Assembly (NCBI GenBank): GCA_013076295.1
Contig: RQOL01000466.1
Span: 5,375,080 to 5,439,079, forward strand
DNA from: Sanderia malayensis
Lineage: Eukaryota; Cnidaria; Scyphozoa; Semaeostomeae; Pelagiidae
DNA length: 64,000 bases
Reading direction: 5' to 3'
Below are positions 35,205-49,600 of this stretch, one piece after another. A program made the translations under genes and the position numbers. Position 1 is the stretch's first letter. Every line of letters starts with the position of its first letter. The notes below the pieces were generated by a model that made no database searches, was not told the DNA's origin, and worked only from the letters and a program-made list of their open reading frames with translations.

Positions 35205-36988
35205 TTACTTGTCCTCTTTTTTTTCCATTGGAGGTGGGATAACAGTTACAGGACACTGAGCATGGTGAACAACATAATCACTAACACTGCCAAGAAAAGC
35301 TCTTTTTAATCCACCAAATGCACGTGTTCCCAGTGTCAACATCACTAGGTTATTATCATTTGCAATTCTAGTGATTGCTGCTCCAGGACTGCCTTGGTCA
35401 GTTTCAGCAAATATTATGTACGGTACCTTAAAAATTCAAACATTTCTCATTACAATTAATTCATTAAAGCGCAGAGAAAATTAATATATGTTCTTAATCT
35501 GGAAGAGAATAATTTTTCGTCTAGTATTTTTCAAGACATCTGTTAATAGCTTTATAGTAAATCTATATTCATTTTAAAATAACTTTATATATAGTATCAA
35601 CAATAATAATTTGGTCCATTCTATTTTTAGCAACATTATGTCTGTAGTATATCATTCATAGACATTAATATATTAATTGCAGTTAGAATTCTAACTGTAA
35701 CTCTACCTCTTAAAGAACTCTACTTGTTAGAATTCTACCTCTAAAGCTTTGCATTTAATGGAATGCACATATCAAATCTTGGCTCATTTTTTGAGACTCT
35801 TTCAATGTATTACTAACACCAACAACAGCTGCGCCGCCAGCTGTGTTAAAAAACATCCAATGAAAACTGGAATGAAATTCTATAAAATAATTGGTACCTT
35901 ATGTTTTAAACACTTCTTCTTAAGAGCTTGGATAAGGTGGCGACTCGCATCAACACTCTGCTGCAATGATCTTTGCCATTCCTCGCTTATGATGGCTGCA
36001 CCAGCAGCTAATTTGCAGAGTAAAGTAGATAATAAAATGAAAACAAACAAGTTCCACAAAAACAAATGAATCAAGTATTAAATGGTGTTTGAGTTAAGTT
36101 CTCAAAACGGTGTTCGCAGGCATAAAATGATGAATACAACACTAGTTCAGGAAGTGTGAAAGTTAATTAAACATGGGAGAAAATAATTAAATTGCTAAAT
36201 GTACTTACGATACATGGGCACGGCCGGTAATGGTGGAGGAACATGGATATGAATTAAGGCCAATTTATTGCCTTTCTTATGGCAACAATTCATGTACCCT
36301 ATAAAAACAAAAATAAAGAATAATAATCAATTCATCATATAATACTATTCACAATGCCTTATTGCACAACTTTACAAAGTGCGCAGATGTACGACGGCCT
36401 AGATTTCATTGTCATGGACTCTGGAGGATTTTTAATTAAAAAGCGCAGATAATCGAAGCTAAAAGCGACCAATGCACCATTAGGAAATGTCTCATTTCTA
36501 TTTATCAGATAGCAGATAGAACTGAAAATTTAGCTGGCATAATAGTAAATATATATCTAGCTGGTAAGACAAGACTAAATAAGCCTTCTTGCTTAGGTAT
36601 AAAATATTCACAATTCGCCCATCTTGGCCAAACGTGACGGAGGACAGCAATTGTTTTCGAAATATCTTTGGAAATTGACCAAAATTATGTACATTTTTAT
36701 AGTATGAGGAATGGATTGTTATTTTAATAACATGCTCGAAACCAGTAAAAATGAGTTTATATCGTTTTGTGACATCAGTATATTTTTTGAGAATATGCAA
36801 AGTTATTTGACCTGCTAAACTCAAAGAAGGCCTAACTTCATATAAAAAACCTTCACTATCTACTTACACTCAAATGCCCGTTGACTGTGTTCAGTATCGT
36901 CAACACAAACACCAAATAATTTCAGATGGCTTTCATCGTGAGCTTCTGTCGCTGTTTCTGTCGAAGGTTCTGTGGATGCAGCGGCCAT
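35205..36988 (-). CDS. Universal stress protein (UspA domain)
   Basis: Four exons on the minus strand: about 36867-36988 (start MAAASTEPSTETATEAHDES, then LFGVCVDDTEHSQRAFE), 36210-36300 (KLALIHIHVPPPLPAVP), 35885-36008 (SEEWQRSLQQSVDASRHL) and 35205-35427 (stop at 35205-35207). The last exon has the ATP-binding signature of the fold: GTRAFGGLKRAFLGSVSDYV, matching G-x2-G-x9-G-S. So it probably binds ATP, like UspFG/MJ0577-type members. USP genes occur in bacteria, plants and some animals (cnidarians, sponges, tunicates, flatworms) but are missing from vertebrates. The exact role in animals is unclear. Total length is near 180 residues, usual for a one-domain USP. Confidence 0.9.
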
Positions 36989-37273
36989 GTTTTCGACTAA
37001 TTTCAGTAAATAATAAAACCAACAATAAACGTGCCTTTCTTTGACCTGTGTTGCGAAGTGTCCGGAGCAGAGCAGGTCAGTCCTCTCCTCTTCTCGTTGG
37101 GTTGCCTCCTTCAGTGCACGCGTCACACAACAATACAACACAAATGTGTTATTCGTGATCACATGATCAACTGGCCTTTGTACTTCAACCATTGAACCAT
37201 CCAATGACGTCATTTATCATTCAACACAACATCAAAACGTTATAATGTAAAGATGACAAATAATAAAATAGAT

Positions 37274-37530
37274 AAAATAGCTTTGAAAATCGGAAACATA
37301 GCGAAACATAATAACTACTAAAGCTATCACCGGTGATGATTGATTGTTTTTGCGCTATACGAACCATTCACCTCTTTTCTGATTGGCCACTTTCGACCCT
37401 CTTCTGGGTAGAATAATTTGTCAGGTTTTCATTTTCGTTCTCTTTCTGACGTACTACTCCGATGAGTGTCAGACGAAAGGCTTTAGTAGTTATTATGTTT
37501 CGCTATGTTTCCGATTTTCAAAGCTATTTT
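37274..37530. repeat. 257-bp unit with 51-bp perfect inverted ends
   Basis: Bases 37274-37324 and 37480-37530 are exact reverse complements over 51 bp, with a 155-bp centre. It lies between the USP start codon (36988) and the SHPRH stop (37657), so it may overlap the USP promoter or the SHPRH 3' flank; the centre contains an inverted CCAAT (gattggcc at about 37380). A perfect 51-bp repeat suggests recent insertion of a foldback/MITE, but I found no target-site duplication. Confidence 0.85.
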
Positions 37531-37656
37531 GAAGTTCTGTACCGATCAAAGATTGTAATAAAATATATATATATATACATGTGAATATTCAAAAAAGGTA
37601 TTAACTCGAATTAGAAATATATAAAGGCCGTTTTCGATTTTTGTCTTGGATAGAAT

Positions 37657-40600
37657 TCAACAACTGCTGCCTTCAGATATAAGATGTGATACATCAGCAA
37701 GAGTCAAAGACGTGCTCGTTTCGTCACTAAAAAATCAAGAACAATTTAATCACTGAACGTATTAACATTGAAGAAACGCCACTTTTCTTCAATGACATTG
37801 AAGAAAAGTGGTGCACCAGTTAGCGTACTGGAATGGCAGCAAAGAGATTAACTGATCGAAACGTGAAAAAGACACTGTTGGATGGAAATTCCTAAACTTC
37901 ATTCTCTGGAGCGCATTCCCAGGAACAGAATTCCCAGAAACCCATTCCCAAATCCTGGGACTCTATTCCCTGGGAGCTACTCTCCGAAAACTCACCCTAA
38001 GGGACGTCATTCCTTAGAAAAACATAGAAGCAAAAAATGTAAGCAATGAATATCGCAAACTCTCTTTTAAGCCCCCAGGGGGCTCATTGCCTTCACACTA
38101 GAGGGAGGACTTGATAAAGATAGGGGGCTTAAAAGAGAATTTATAGTAAAAAAAGCGCAATTTTAGATGGTCCTACAAATTGACCTACCGTGCGGTAGAG
38201 CTGGATGACTTGGTTTGCAAAAGATGACAAATTCTCTCTTCCACAGTCCTTCTCACCAAAAACCGATGGACGAAAGTGGGCCTAAAAGAAATTTTAAAAT
38301 TTTATAATATGCTGTCCACGCACATTTGTTTGTATGTAGCTTTATTACAGCTGTAAAAAGAATACGAGATTCATAAAACATATGCCCACTTCTGTTGGAC
38401 GAAGATCTTCTGCACAGAGAGAGGAGTATCTCTATAGTATGATGCTCTCCAGTTAGATTCTAAAATGCACTCGCTTGCGCCGAGGGTAATGCAATACCCA
38501 AGAGTCTAGAGTGTTGAATCCAAGCGTATATACAAGAGCATATAGGCGCAAAACAATATTTTTTATGTAACTGCTAATATAAGTTTAGATATGCTGCAGC
38601 ATGAAGCTCACTGCAGTGTTTTTGTAAATCATCTGATAATCCAACTGCACTATAACGTATGCCCAAATCTTTTATGCAAGAAAAATGTGCAATATTTTGT
38701 TGTTTATTTCTTCAATGTTGTTTGTAGCTGACAAGACCTTTAAATTTCCAACACCACAGGCCAAGACCACACTAAAATAAGCCCTGTATGTTGGATCGCA
38801 CGAGACGTAAAACAATCTCCCTGACACGGTGTGCGCGCATCTACTAACGGTTCGTTACTTCTTGTAATATCACTATGACAACTTACTTTGTTTGACCAAT
38901 CCGATGTACTCTTCCAATTGCTTGATGCTCATTGGCTGGATGTAAGGTGGGTTCCACAAGAACCACGTGCGTTGCTTCGATGATGTTCAATCCTTTTGCT
39001 CCTGACTTTAATGGAAGTAGAATTACTTTTACAGAAGGAATTTTCTTGAAATCAGCCAAACATGCCTAGAAATAAAAACACAACAAAACTCAAAATAAAG
39101 CAATGATAATTTATGAGAATGATGGGGAAAACAGTTTGATGATCTTGTTAAAGAATTGAGCTTTATTAGATATTAACCTTCATCAGATATGAAAAAGTCT
39201 AAATTATAAATACTAGATAAAAAATACTAGCTAGATATTAAATCAGATATCAACAACATGCATACGTCACCTGAAAGTGCCTTTTACTCTTGCTGCCATA
39301 TCTAAATATGATGTCATTATCCGTAAGTGCTTTTGAGATAAGATCTAAAACATTTTGCCACTGAAAAAATAACATGAATGATACCATGGAAACAATGTTA
39401 TCACTAAAATAAAAACATCTTAAATATCTGCAATATGATTGAGTGTTACAATTATTTGAATGCATTGGCAATAAGTAAAAAATTTACCGTAGAAAACACG
39501 ATAATCTTTCCATCGGGGTCTTCGTGATTAATCTTAAGAATTCTTCTCACAACTGCTTCAATCTTGACGGAATAACTTCCCTGTGAAATGAGAAAAAAGA
39601 TTATAGTTTAGCCCTCTCATGCCCAGCGTCCCAGTAGGTCCCAATAGAAGGAAAAATCATGAAAACCTCTCATATTTAACCCTCTCATGCCCAGGTAACA
39701 AAGAGCAGAACAAGGTGGTTAGCAAAACAAGAAAGAGAAGTGAAGAAAAAAGAGACTGACTGAAAAAAATTAAGGAAAAAAGAAAAGAAGGGTGAAAGAA
39801 AAAGGAGAGAAACTGAGGAAAGAAGAAAGGAAGAAAAAAGAATGAAAGAGAAATCGAACAAAAAGAAACTGAGAAAATAAAAATGGAACAAAAAGAAAAT
39901 AAGGTAAGAACGAAAGTCAGATTAATACCTTGACAGCAATATCAGACTTTTCTTTAGAATCATCAGCATTCAAAATGACAAATGAAATATCTTCAGCAAA
40001 TGTACGGGTTCTGCATAATGGACATTTGATGTTGATAGCCTTTCTTGTTGACAAATTGCTAAAACTATGTTGTCGTTCGAGCATATAAACACAATCGCAA
40101 CAATAACAATGCCCGCAACAAAACACAGCCCACTAAAACAAAAGTAAACAACATTGAGTAAACACAGGCCATAAAACAAGCATTTTTAAATTTTATAGAG
40201 CAAGTGACGTAAAGTGACATATATTAGAAACAAACGTTAATCAATAATTTCTTCACCTGAAATCCTAAAACTTTGGTGCATATAGGGCATGTTTCTGGAT
40301 TTGAACCATTCTCTGTATTCTGAGTCTAAAAAAGGCAGCATAGTTCCACCATAGTCAATAGAATATTTCTATTGACTATGGTTCAACGATGTTTTGCAAC
40401 AAACAAACAAGACATGTAAAAAAACTTGCAAAAAGGTATCGATGAAACAGAATAACAATCTGGTTACCTTTTCAAGATTTTTCAAATAGAATAGTTGGCC
40501 TTTCTTTTTTCTTAATTCATTTTCAGCAATAATTCTATCACTCTGCAGTTTCAACTGCTGAGACTTCACCTAAAAAGGTAAAAATTCATAATTCAATACT

Positions 40601-43600
40601 ACCCCCGCGTTAGGCCATTTAATCTATTGATTAACAGCATAACATTAAATATTCAAATAGTGCAGAATTTGAAAGAACAGATGCTAACTTCATGGACATC
40701 GATGACGTATTTTTCTTTGGTTTCTTCGCCAGGATATCTTATTCGAAGCTTTAAAACTGACATTTCGAGTTCATCAAATGCTGATATTCTCTGATGAAGA
40801 GCAAACCACAGCTGTCTCAAACACTTCAACAAAGAAGAAAATATAATTGGCAAAATATAATTTAAAAAAATATCGATGAAATTATCGACTGATAAAACAA
40901 ACCAACCTTAAATTCTTGCTTTAATATGTCCATGAATTCTAAATGGGCCTTACCATGGTCCTTTATTTCGGAGTCAAAATCTAGGTGTAATAAAACAAAG
41001 CTGGTGAATAAAAGATCATGTATAGTTGAATAATATATATGTTGAACTGTGTTGAAAAAATGGATTTGTAAGAAGTTGTTTCTCACAGTGCTGACGAGAG
41101 GTTGCTTGGATTGTTTTCAAAACAACATCTAACTCAGTTTCAGCTCGCAATCCACCAAACTTTCTGCTTTCGTCATTTTCAATTTGACTAAAAACAAATA
41201 ATGAAAAGCATAGCAAATATTTTAGCCATTAATATAAACGCTGAGTTATAATTCACCACGCAAGACATTTAGGAATGAAGATTTTAAAATGACTCACACA
41301 TCTGCCATACCGCGGTGAAAAAACATTCTACTTTCATATTCCGTAAATAAATCGTCAACATTACAAAAATTACACCTGCAAGATAAATGATAAATCATCA
41401 TTAAAAATTACATGTTGGATAGAATGAAACTAAATATATATTGACATATATCACTGCAGAGTTTTCAAATGTTAATGATGCAATAAATGCTTACTTGGGA
41501 GCACCACTCCCTTGCGTGGGTCTGAGACAACATTCTGCAGTTGTGATGATAATTTCTTTCGTTGGTTGACATCTTAATGCTCCAAGTCGTTGTAACAAGG
41601 TGCCACGCAACTCCTATTTAAATTAAACAGAATATGACGTAATCACAGACATTGACTCCTTCATTGTTGTGCTCGGAAAGATCTAGGCTCTAGCAGAGAT
41701 AGCCTGCGTCACAGACTCAATCCTCAAAGGAGAATAGGATATGTGCAAATAAATTGACCAAATCATTACATGTGGTAATTTGTGCAGGAGTATGGGTACT
41801 AATTTATGGCATTAATCCAGCATTTATGCTGTTGTAATTGCTGTTTATGCATAAATAACTTCCACAAATCTCTGGAAGTGATTTATGCAAGAAGAAGGAC
41901 TCGATCAATTGTTCGCAAACCATATTCTCCTTCGAGCATTGGGTTTGCGACGCAGGCTATAACAGAGATGAGAGTATTTACAATGTTAGCATACAAGAAT
42001 GCTAGTAAAATTCGAAGACATACCATCAATGAATCTAATCTATTCGAAATTATATATTGGAGTCCAGAAATCGTTGAAAATCTGAAATATAAACAACATC
42101 ATAAAATAATCATACAGTTAATGCACAAAATGGCATGTAAATGAGCACTGTTGCTTTTGATAAGTTTTTTGAGCAAAAGATTTCTGAATACATTGCTCAC
42201 TTGTTTCTGATCGAGTTTGTGCAATTTCCATGTAAATCGAGCTCGTTTTGAATCCTGCTAATAATTTCACATTCATTCCTATTATGGTAGTAATCAAGTA
42301 CTCTAATCCACCATGGATTTTTCCAATCAACATCTTCTTTGGACTTCCTTAGGTTACTCTGCATCGTCTCAAGCATTTGTTCTGTTGATAGGACTTTTGC
42401 GTCAGCCTTCTTCAAGTATTCTTTTTTCAAGTCCTCCACCTGACATAGAAATTAACATCTTAACAAGTATTAAACAAGTAGCATATAGGAAATAACACAT
42501 GAAGTATCGTTAACGCCTCCTTAAAAGAAAGACCTAGATAGATAGATAAACAGATAAATAAATAGATAGATAAATAGATAAAAAAAAGTAGGCAGATAAA
42601 TCGATAGATAAATGAAGAGACAGACAGATAGATAGACGTTATTTACAGAGGATAAGCCAGATTACATATTAGTCAGACAGCTAATATTTCCAGGGTTCTC
42701 TCTACTAAACTACAAAATGAAATATACCAAATAATATAAAGTATAAAGAATATAAAGTAACATAAATATACAAAGTATCTTATCTTCAGTACCTCTTCGT
42801 TCAGCTTGTCGTCTGATAAAGCATGGGAGCATTTATCAACCTTAGAAAGAACTTCAGCAAGGTTCTTCATGGTGTGGATTTTCTGTTGTATTGCAAATAA
42901 TTCAAGAATTATTATCAACTTTATCACCGATAATGTAACTTAAGAATTAACAAAGATAATAGAAAATGAAGATTCATTTCAAATGCCACACCTGTAGTAT
43001 ATCTGTTTTGAACATATCTTCATGGGATAGCCAAGACTGCATAGCATCTCTGTATCTGTCTATTGCATCAGAAAGCTGCAACAATATATATATGGAAAAA
43101 TCAGAATAATGAAGAAGGTAAAACACTAGAAGAATAAGGCTATTTTAGAACGAGTTTCGACGCACGCTCAATGGTTGCTAAATGCTTTCCATAAATAATA
43201 ACTATTACTCTATATATGAATATAACTTATAATAGCAACGATTAGTCAAGTGGTTACGTCGCTCAACTCTTGATCAAAGGGGTTTGGGTTTGAGCCGCAA
43301 TGCAGACTAGTCACAAAAAGCATAAGGAGATTATTGCAGTCAACTCTCTGTAACTCCAAACGAGGCAAAACGGAATCACGGGGTGTGGTTAGACTCGCTA
43401 CATTGCGTCCCTGTGCCTCGCTCGTTTTGCTCGCTCATTTCATTGCATTTTCAAGTCTCCGACTCCCCGGCATTTTCCAAGTTTTAATCTTGTAGCATTA
43501 CATCACAACGAGGCTCAAATTTTTTGCCAGTTTTTAAACAGTAACTGGGCGAGCGAGGCACTGGGACGTAATGCAGTGAGTCTAGGGTGTGGTCACATTT

Positions 43601-46600
43601 TCAAGAGGAACGACCGAGACCACACAGCTCGGATTAGCCTAAGGCTATTCAGTTGTCCCTCCGCGCTTAACGCGTGAACAAATGCAAATATAGTAAACGT
43701 ATTTGCCAGCCAATCAAACAATCAGTCAGTCCATCAATAGCAATGCATATAGCAGTAGAAAAAAATATCAAACCTTTTCCTCGATTATGTCAATTGCTGC
43801 CAAGCCTAAAAGTAAATGAAAAAATATGTAATTTTTACAAGTATAATAGAGAGTAAAAAACTTGTTGCCACAAGAAAGAAAATCTCACTTCACACTTTTT
43901 TCGCAAGAATATAGTCTATAAGAACATTGATGTTCAAAATTGCCAAAAAACAATCGAAATTCAAGAATAGCATAAGTAAAGTTATCATTGTAAAAAAAAA
44001 AGAGTGTAACCATTTATTGAACACATCAATTGACGATGAGCATCCATGCACTCTAATTTGGATTTGGTTATCAGTCGCTCTAACAACTTCTCCATTGTCA
44101 GATGCCTGAAAAAAACACAGAGAATTATTCACTACCTTTAATTCATGCACAAGCGCATTGAAATCTTTTTGAATACTGTAAAATGACAAAGTGGGGAGGG
44201 GGGCAGAATACATAGAAATATTAGATGATAAAGACTTTAAAGATAGTCAACAGAATAATAATTAATGTGATCATAATAATATACGTTTTCTGTAATGAAA
44301 GAACTCCACCACGAACGACATGTGGATGACAACAGGCGAGGCGCAGGCGCAGAAGAGGTGCCAAAAGCTACAACAACGAGAAAAAAACAAATTAAACGAT
44401 ATTTATAACTAAATTCTCCACTTATATGTATAAACGAGAATGAAGATGAGGAGAAACGTAGCCATACCTTGTGTAGACTTGATTTGTCAATATCACTTAA
44501 AGCTGTTTCAGTTTCACTCCATTTATGAATCTCCTGTGAAACACAAATTAGCAACCCCCTGAAGCAATGACGTACCCCATTGATAAACAATGCAATCTTA
44601 AATGTCGCCAGGGAGTAGTAATAAACAGCAAATATGAAGCAAAATCATTAGTCATGCATTAGATTTGCATACCTTCATGGTATTAGCCGCACATATTTCC
44701 TGCAGCTTTTCGTAAAAGTGACGCTCGACAGGAGAAAATGCCAACTTTGTAACTTGTTCAACTTGCTCAGGTAAATTGATCTGCAATTAATGACCAATGA
44801 AAACACACTGGCTACACACTTGTTAGCTCCATTACCAGATAGCGAAAATAACAAATACCCTTGCCTACTTTAGATTTACTGACTGCAGCATGTAAAATCG
44901 TGTCGCATTATGCATTAGCATCGTGCCACACGATTTTATACCGATGATGCACGGATATAAATTCACCATACCTGATCAAGAACATTCTTCTTTTCTGTTC
45001 GCCACATAATACGTGATAAAAGGCGAAAAAGAGGCTGATTGTCTCCATGAATCAGAGGCTCGTAGAGCAACTTAGTCCACCAAGCTTTGATGCAATATGG
45101 AAAAACGCCGATAAAAAGTACCATTCCATAAATATCTAAAAGAGTTGAGATTGATAAATATATATTCAAATAAACATAGATATAGAGAATTGTTAAAGTG
45201 AATTTATGACACAGGGAGGCCAGTGAAAGTCAATGATAACGTGAATAACAAACCTTCTAGTCCTTTTTGAACTGGTGTACCTGTGACACACCATCGATGT
45301 TCAGCTTGGATTCTGATCGCCATTTCTGCTGTTCTCGTTGTTGTACATTGAATCATCTGTGCTTCATCCAGACAAATCTTAACAAAATTAATAATAATGC
45401 TATTAGATATAATCAATCAGAAACAGTTTTCATATTAAAGATTTTTCATCACTGCACATACATGCACAAAAGAGGGAATTTCGAAGCAAAATTGGACGCA
45501 GCCATGAACGCATTTTGAAGGGCAATTATTTTTCTTGCAAAAGGACAATTCTCTAATCAAAACGGTGACTTTTCTACTTTAAAAGGCCTTCTTAAACATT
45601 GGGAACACACACCTCTGGAGGGGGCTATCGAACATTTTGTTGAACAACAAAAAACTAAACACAACACTGTCTCCAGAACCACTCTCTTGCGCATGCGCGT
45701 CAAATGCATGTAACCCACGTGTGACCGGTCACCCTTGCTTCAACCGGTCGATAGGAAACCCAATGTCGTTATCGCTTCTCGGCCTTTTGGCTAAGTTCTA
45801 CCCGTTTTTACTCAAACCGGAAACTGAGAAGTTCGCCTATTGTTATATAGGTCCAAACTGATTTTTGGAATTGGTCTGTGGGTCTGAAGCTTGCTTCACC
45901 CCAGACACGGGTTGTCCTGGTATTGCAGTACCGCCATGGACGGCCCACAACCTCACTTCAAGTTGCAATAAAAAGTTGAGTTTTCGTTTGCACCAATGAG
46001 ACCAGCACATATTATGTCCTAATTCACCATACCGCTGTCTTCAGGCAGGCAAGATTGCGAACCAACATGAAATAGCATTCTCCATTGACTACGGTTCTTT
46101 TATATGTTGTTTAATTCATCCTCCAAGCTTACTTGTGCAATCGATAGATGCTGTCACGCCATAGTTTGTGTCTTTCCTCTACTTCTCATTCTTTCTAGCA
46201 TGCCTGCTATAAACACTTTCGATAACCCAATGTTAAATTTCTTAACTTCCCGTAGAGTTTTAATACTCTGCTCCATGGTTGGATTAGCTAGCTAGTTACA
46301 AAGGTCGTAAGTTGACGGAGTTTTTCAAGTCAGACGCGATTTCAAAGCTCATTGTTCGTCACGAATCCAATAATATGATTTTGAAATGTTTCTACTCTTG
46401 TTTGTAGTAGCTTTGTTATCGAATTCATGCATTCTAGTTTCATTGATGCATTCTAGCGTCATTCTAGTAGGTCATTAATATACCAATGGCAGAATGTATG
46501 TGTTGCAAACTTAGCTTCTACATATCACACACAAACATAACACAGTGCAATGCGAAATAGAATTGTAATAATTTATAATATTTCCAGAGCCTTTTTTAAC

Positions 46601-49600
46601 AAACTTTTAGTGGGGTTAAAAGGGGGATAAACTTATTGGGTGAAAATCATTTTGACTGGGGGACGGAAGGTTGAGGAATGGAGGGGCATTTCCCCGCCCA
46701 GTCTTAATGTTAAAAAGGTCCTGAATATTTCTCATTTTTAGCTTCTCAATGCAAGTCTTTCTCTCATAATTATATCAACTCTGAAGCAAACAAGACATGG
46801 TGTCAACACGGCCAAATACCACCTCCCGTTAGCGATGGTGAAGTTTGACTTGCAAATAAACGACTAAACCGGGGGTAACAACTAATGATGCAATTAGAAC
46901 AAAAATATCGAAGGTTGCTTACCCTCCAAAACTTTAGCGATATCAGAGGACTTGGAATTGTTACATACTTCTTCTGACTTCGCATTGATCTTAACTTGGC
47001 TAAAATAAAAAAATGAATACACTTAAGCATTCATCTCACAGATCCAGGGGAGCAAATGTGGGGCTGTGACACCCCCAAAGTTTTTAAAACCCGGTCCCAG
47101 TTACTATTTTAGTGATAAAGTCAGTCCCGATCCAGCTGTGGGCTTGAACTGTCTCTTGCTTTTAATAGTCTTAAACCAAGTTGTACCCTGCGTTGTACAA
47201 TTTGGAAAACTTTATTATTCATCTAAAAAATCGGTCCCTCGTGGAAGTAACTCGGTCTTTTAATCGCACCCCCCCCCCGAAAAAAGTTTGCATTTACGCC
47301 CCCGTACAGATCACGTGCTAAAATACTGATCTAATGTACGATGTTGTGACAAACTGCAGGTTTTACCATTTTAAAACGCAAAATAAAGACAAATAAATAA
47401 TAAATAATAACCTTCTTCTGCCTGAACATGATAAAAATCAGCTCTCAGAGTTGCGTAAGTTGTAATAATGATGTCATACTCTGCTAGAATTGAAGGTTGT
47501 ATAAAACCGTCTTTTCCCACTCCTCTGTACATCTGACGAAAGAAAGAAATAATGAATGTTCTTTTACGACTTCATGAAACACATGGGAAACCAAGGAAGA
47601 AAATAATTATGAGGAAAAAGTAGTGAACCAACCAAGTATTTTAATGCTCCTTGCTTCACGTGTCTATCAATTTCTTCCATCCACTGATTAACGATAGTTT
47701 CTGGTGACACAATCAGTGTACAATGTGTTTCGATTATCTAAGGATAAACAAGGATTTGGTAATCGAGCCTGTGCAATCACGAATTTGGCGAATTTTGGCC
47801 AATTTGGCGAATGTTTGACGCGCGAATTTTCAAAATTACAAATTAAACCATGCTAAAAATTACCTGCTTTGACACACATCCAACACAGATGTACTCCCCA
47901 AGAAATCTTTCATTTGAACCAGCGCATTCAAAATGAATCAGTGACTTACACTGATTGCATTCTACTATTCTCTTTTCAAAGTTTACTCTAACATTGCAAA
48001 TACAACACCATGAGCTACAGTCATTCAGCTTGTCTTCAACGCTAAAGCCTGCATGGTGCACAAGATCATCTGAAGAGCATTGGGGAAGTATAAACTTGCT
48101 TTGCTTTGCATTGTCAAGGATCAATGCTAACACTTCAACTGTTTTACCCAAACCCATTTCGTCTGCAAGAATTCCACCATGAGGAAGATGCATCTTAACC
48201 ATCTTTGATGCAAGCCTAAAAATGCAAATAAGAAGGATCAAGTGACCTAACCTTAGCCGACAATTATCTTCTTCTATGAAGCGTATAAACGTTTGTAGTT
48301 TTACCGTGCTGTGTAAGGGTTGTAATAAAAGGTCTTGTTGTCAATTGTGGATAGCTTTGTCCATAAAACATGTTCATCACGGTCTTCTAAAGATGATGAG
48401 GAGATGAAAAAATTGAATAATAAGCTGATGCAAATGGCATATTGAAACTAGGGTGCATTCCATGTAAAGCTCACAACAAGAGATTCCTTAAATGACTATT
48501 TGCGCTACACCAAGGATTTTGAAAAGCAATACATTATCCAAATGTAATTTCATTATCACTTCACAGGAGCAAGTTTGTGGGTGTTTCTTATGGTAGGGGA
48601 TTATTACAGTAACTAAATAAGTAAAACTATATTATAATGGCACAATTTTCTACACAAGCACAATTGGTTTCCCTCTGAACAATGTTTGCTTTCAGATCAG
48701 CAGAAAATGAATAAAAATGAAAACTTTTTCTTCCTGTGCTTGCAAAGCAGAAGCAAACTCGATGCTGGATATATCTGGTGTGGGCAACATGAAATGTCCA
48801 CTGGTAATAGAATTTCATTTGAAGTGAAATTTTGATTCATACTATATTCATATTCTTCTGTGTTTTCTTTTTTTATCATCCAATCAACAGCATCTTGCTG
48901 GTATTGCCTCAAAGAAGGCAACAAATCTTTAACATGATCATGATTGTTACTTGATTCATTAACAAATTCAGTCATTTCCGATTGCTTGGAAGAACAACTT
49001 GATTCATCAATATCAAATAGAGAATCTTCCTGAAGTTCATCCATATTTCTCCTAATACTTTCAAAAGAGCCATGAGCAGCATCTTGAGGTGCTGCGGAAA
49101 GCATATTATTTGATGATAGCCCAAAGTCCTCATCATCTATCGCAGTGATGAAATCAGAATTTTCTTGATGATATTTCATGATGTGATTATACAGTTCTTG
49201 AATCATTTCACCAGTGTAATGAAAACATTTCTTGTGATTATCAGATGTGATATCTATTCTTGAATTTGGATAAAAATACTGCATAACATATTTCATATGT
49301 CTGTCTGCAATTTTTTTTGTTGGTAATAAATTTAAATCTGTCACATCTCCTTGTGGTGGAGATAATTTAACCAAAATCTTCAATGAAGCATTTTCTGAGC
49401 TCTGGTTATTGAATTTTAAACTTATTTTCCCCTTTTCAGACAAGTATTCAAGGCTTGTGATAATCTCATTACAATATAAAAGTGAGCCACTCAATAAATT
49501 CTGCAAAATTCTCTTTGAGCTTCCCTGATATTTAGAGCATACTGATATCTCGCCAAGTAAGCCTCCATTTACATCTTGTTGGAAAATAGTTAAATACAAT

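Noticed and set aside
39685..39891. Phe/Ser-rich minus-strand open frame
   Set aside because: Produced by the polypurine tract; it has no resemblance to any protein and lies in an SHPRH intron.
43237..43310. Possible tRNA gene
   Set aside because: A-box and B-box are present, but arms do not pair into a good cloverleaf and a long non-tRNA body follows, so a SINE fits better.
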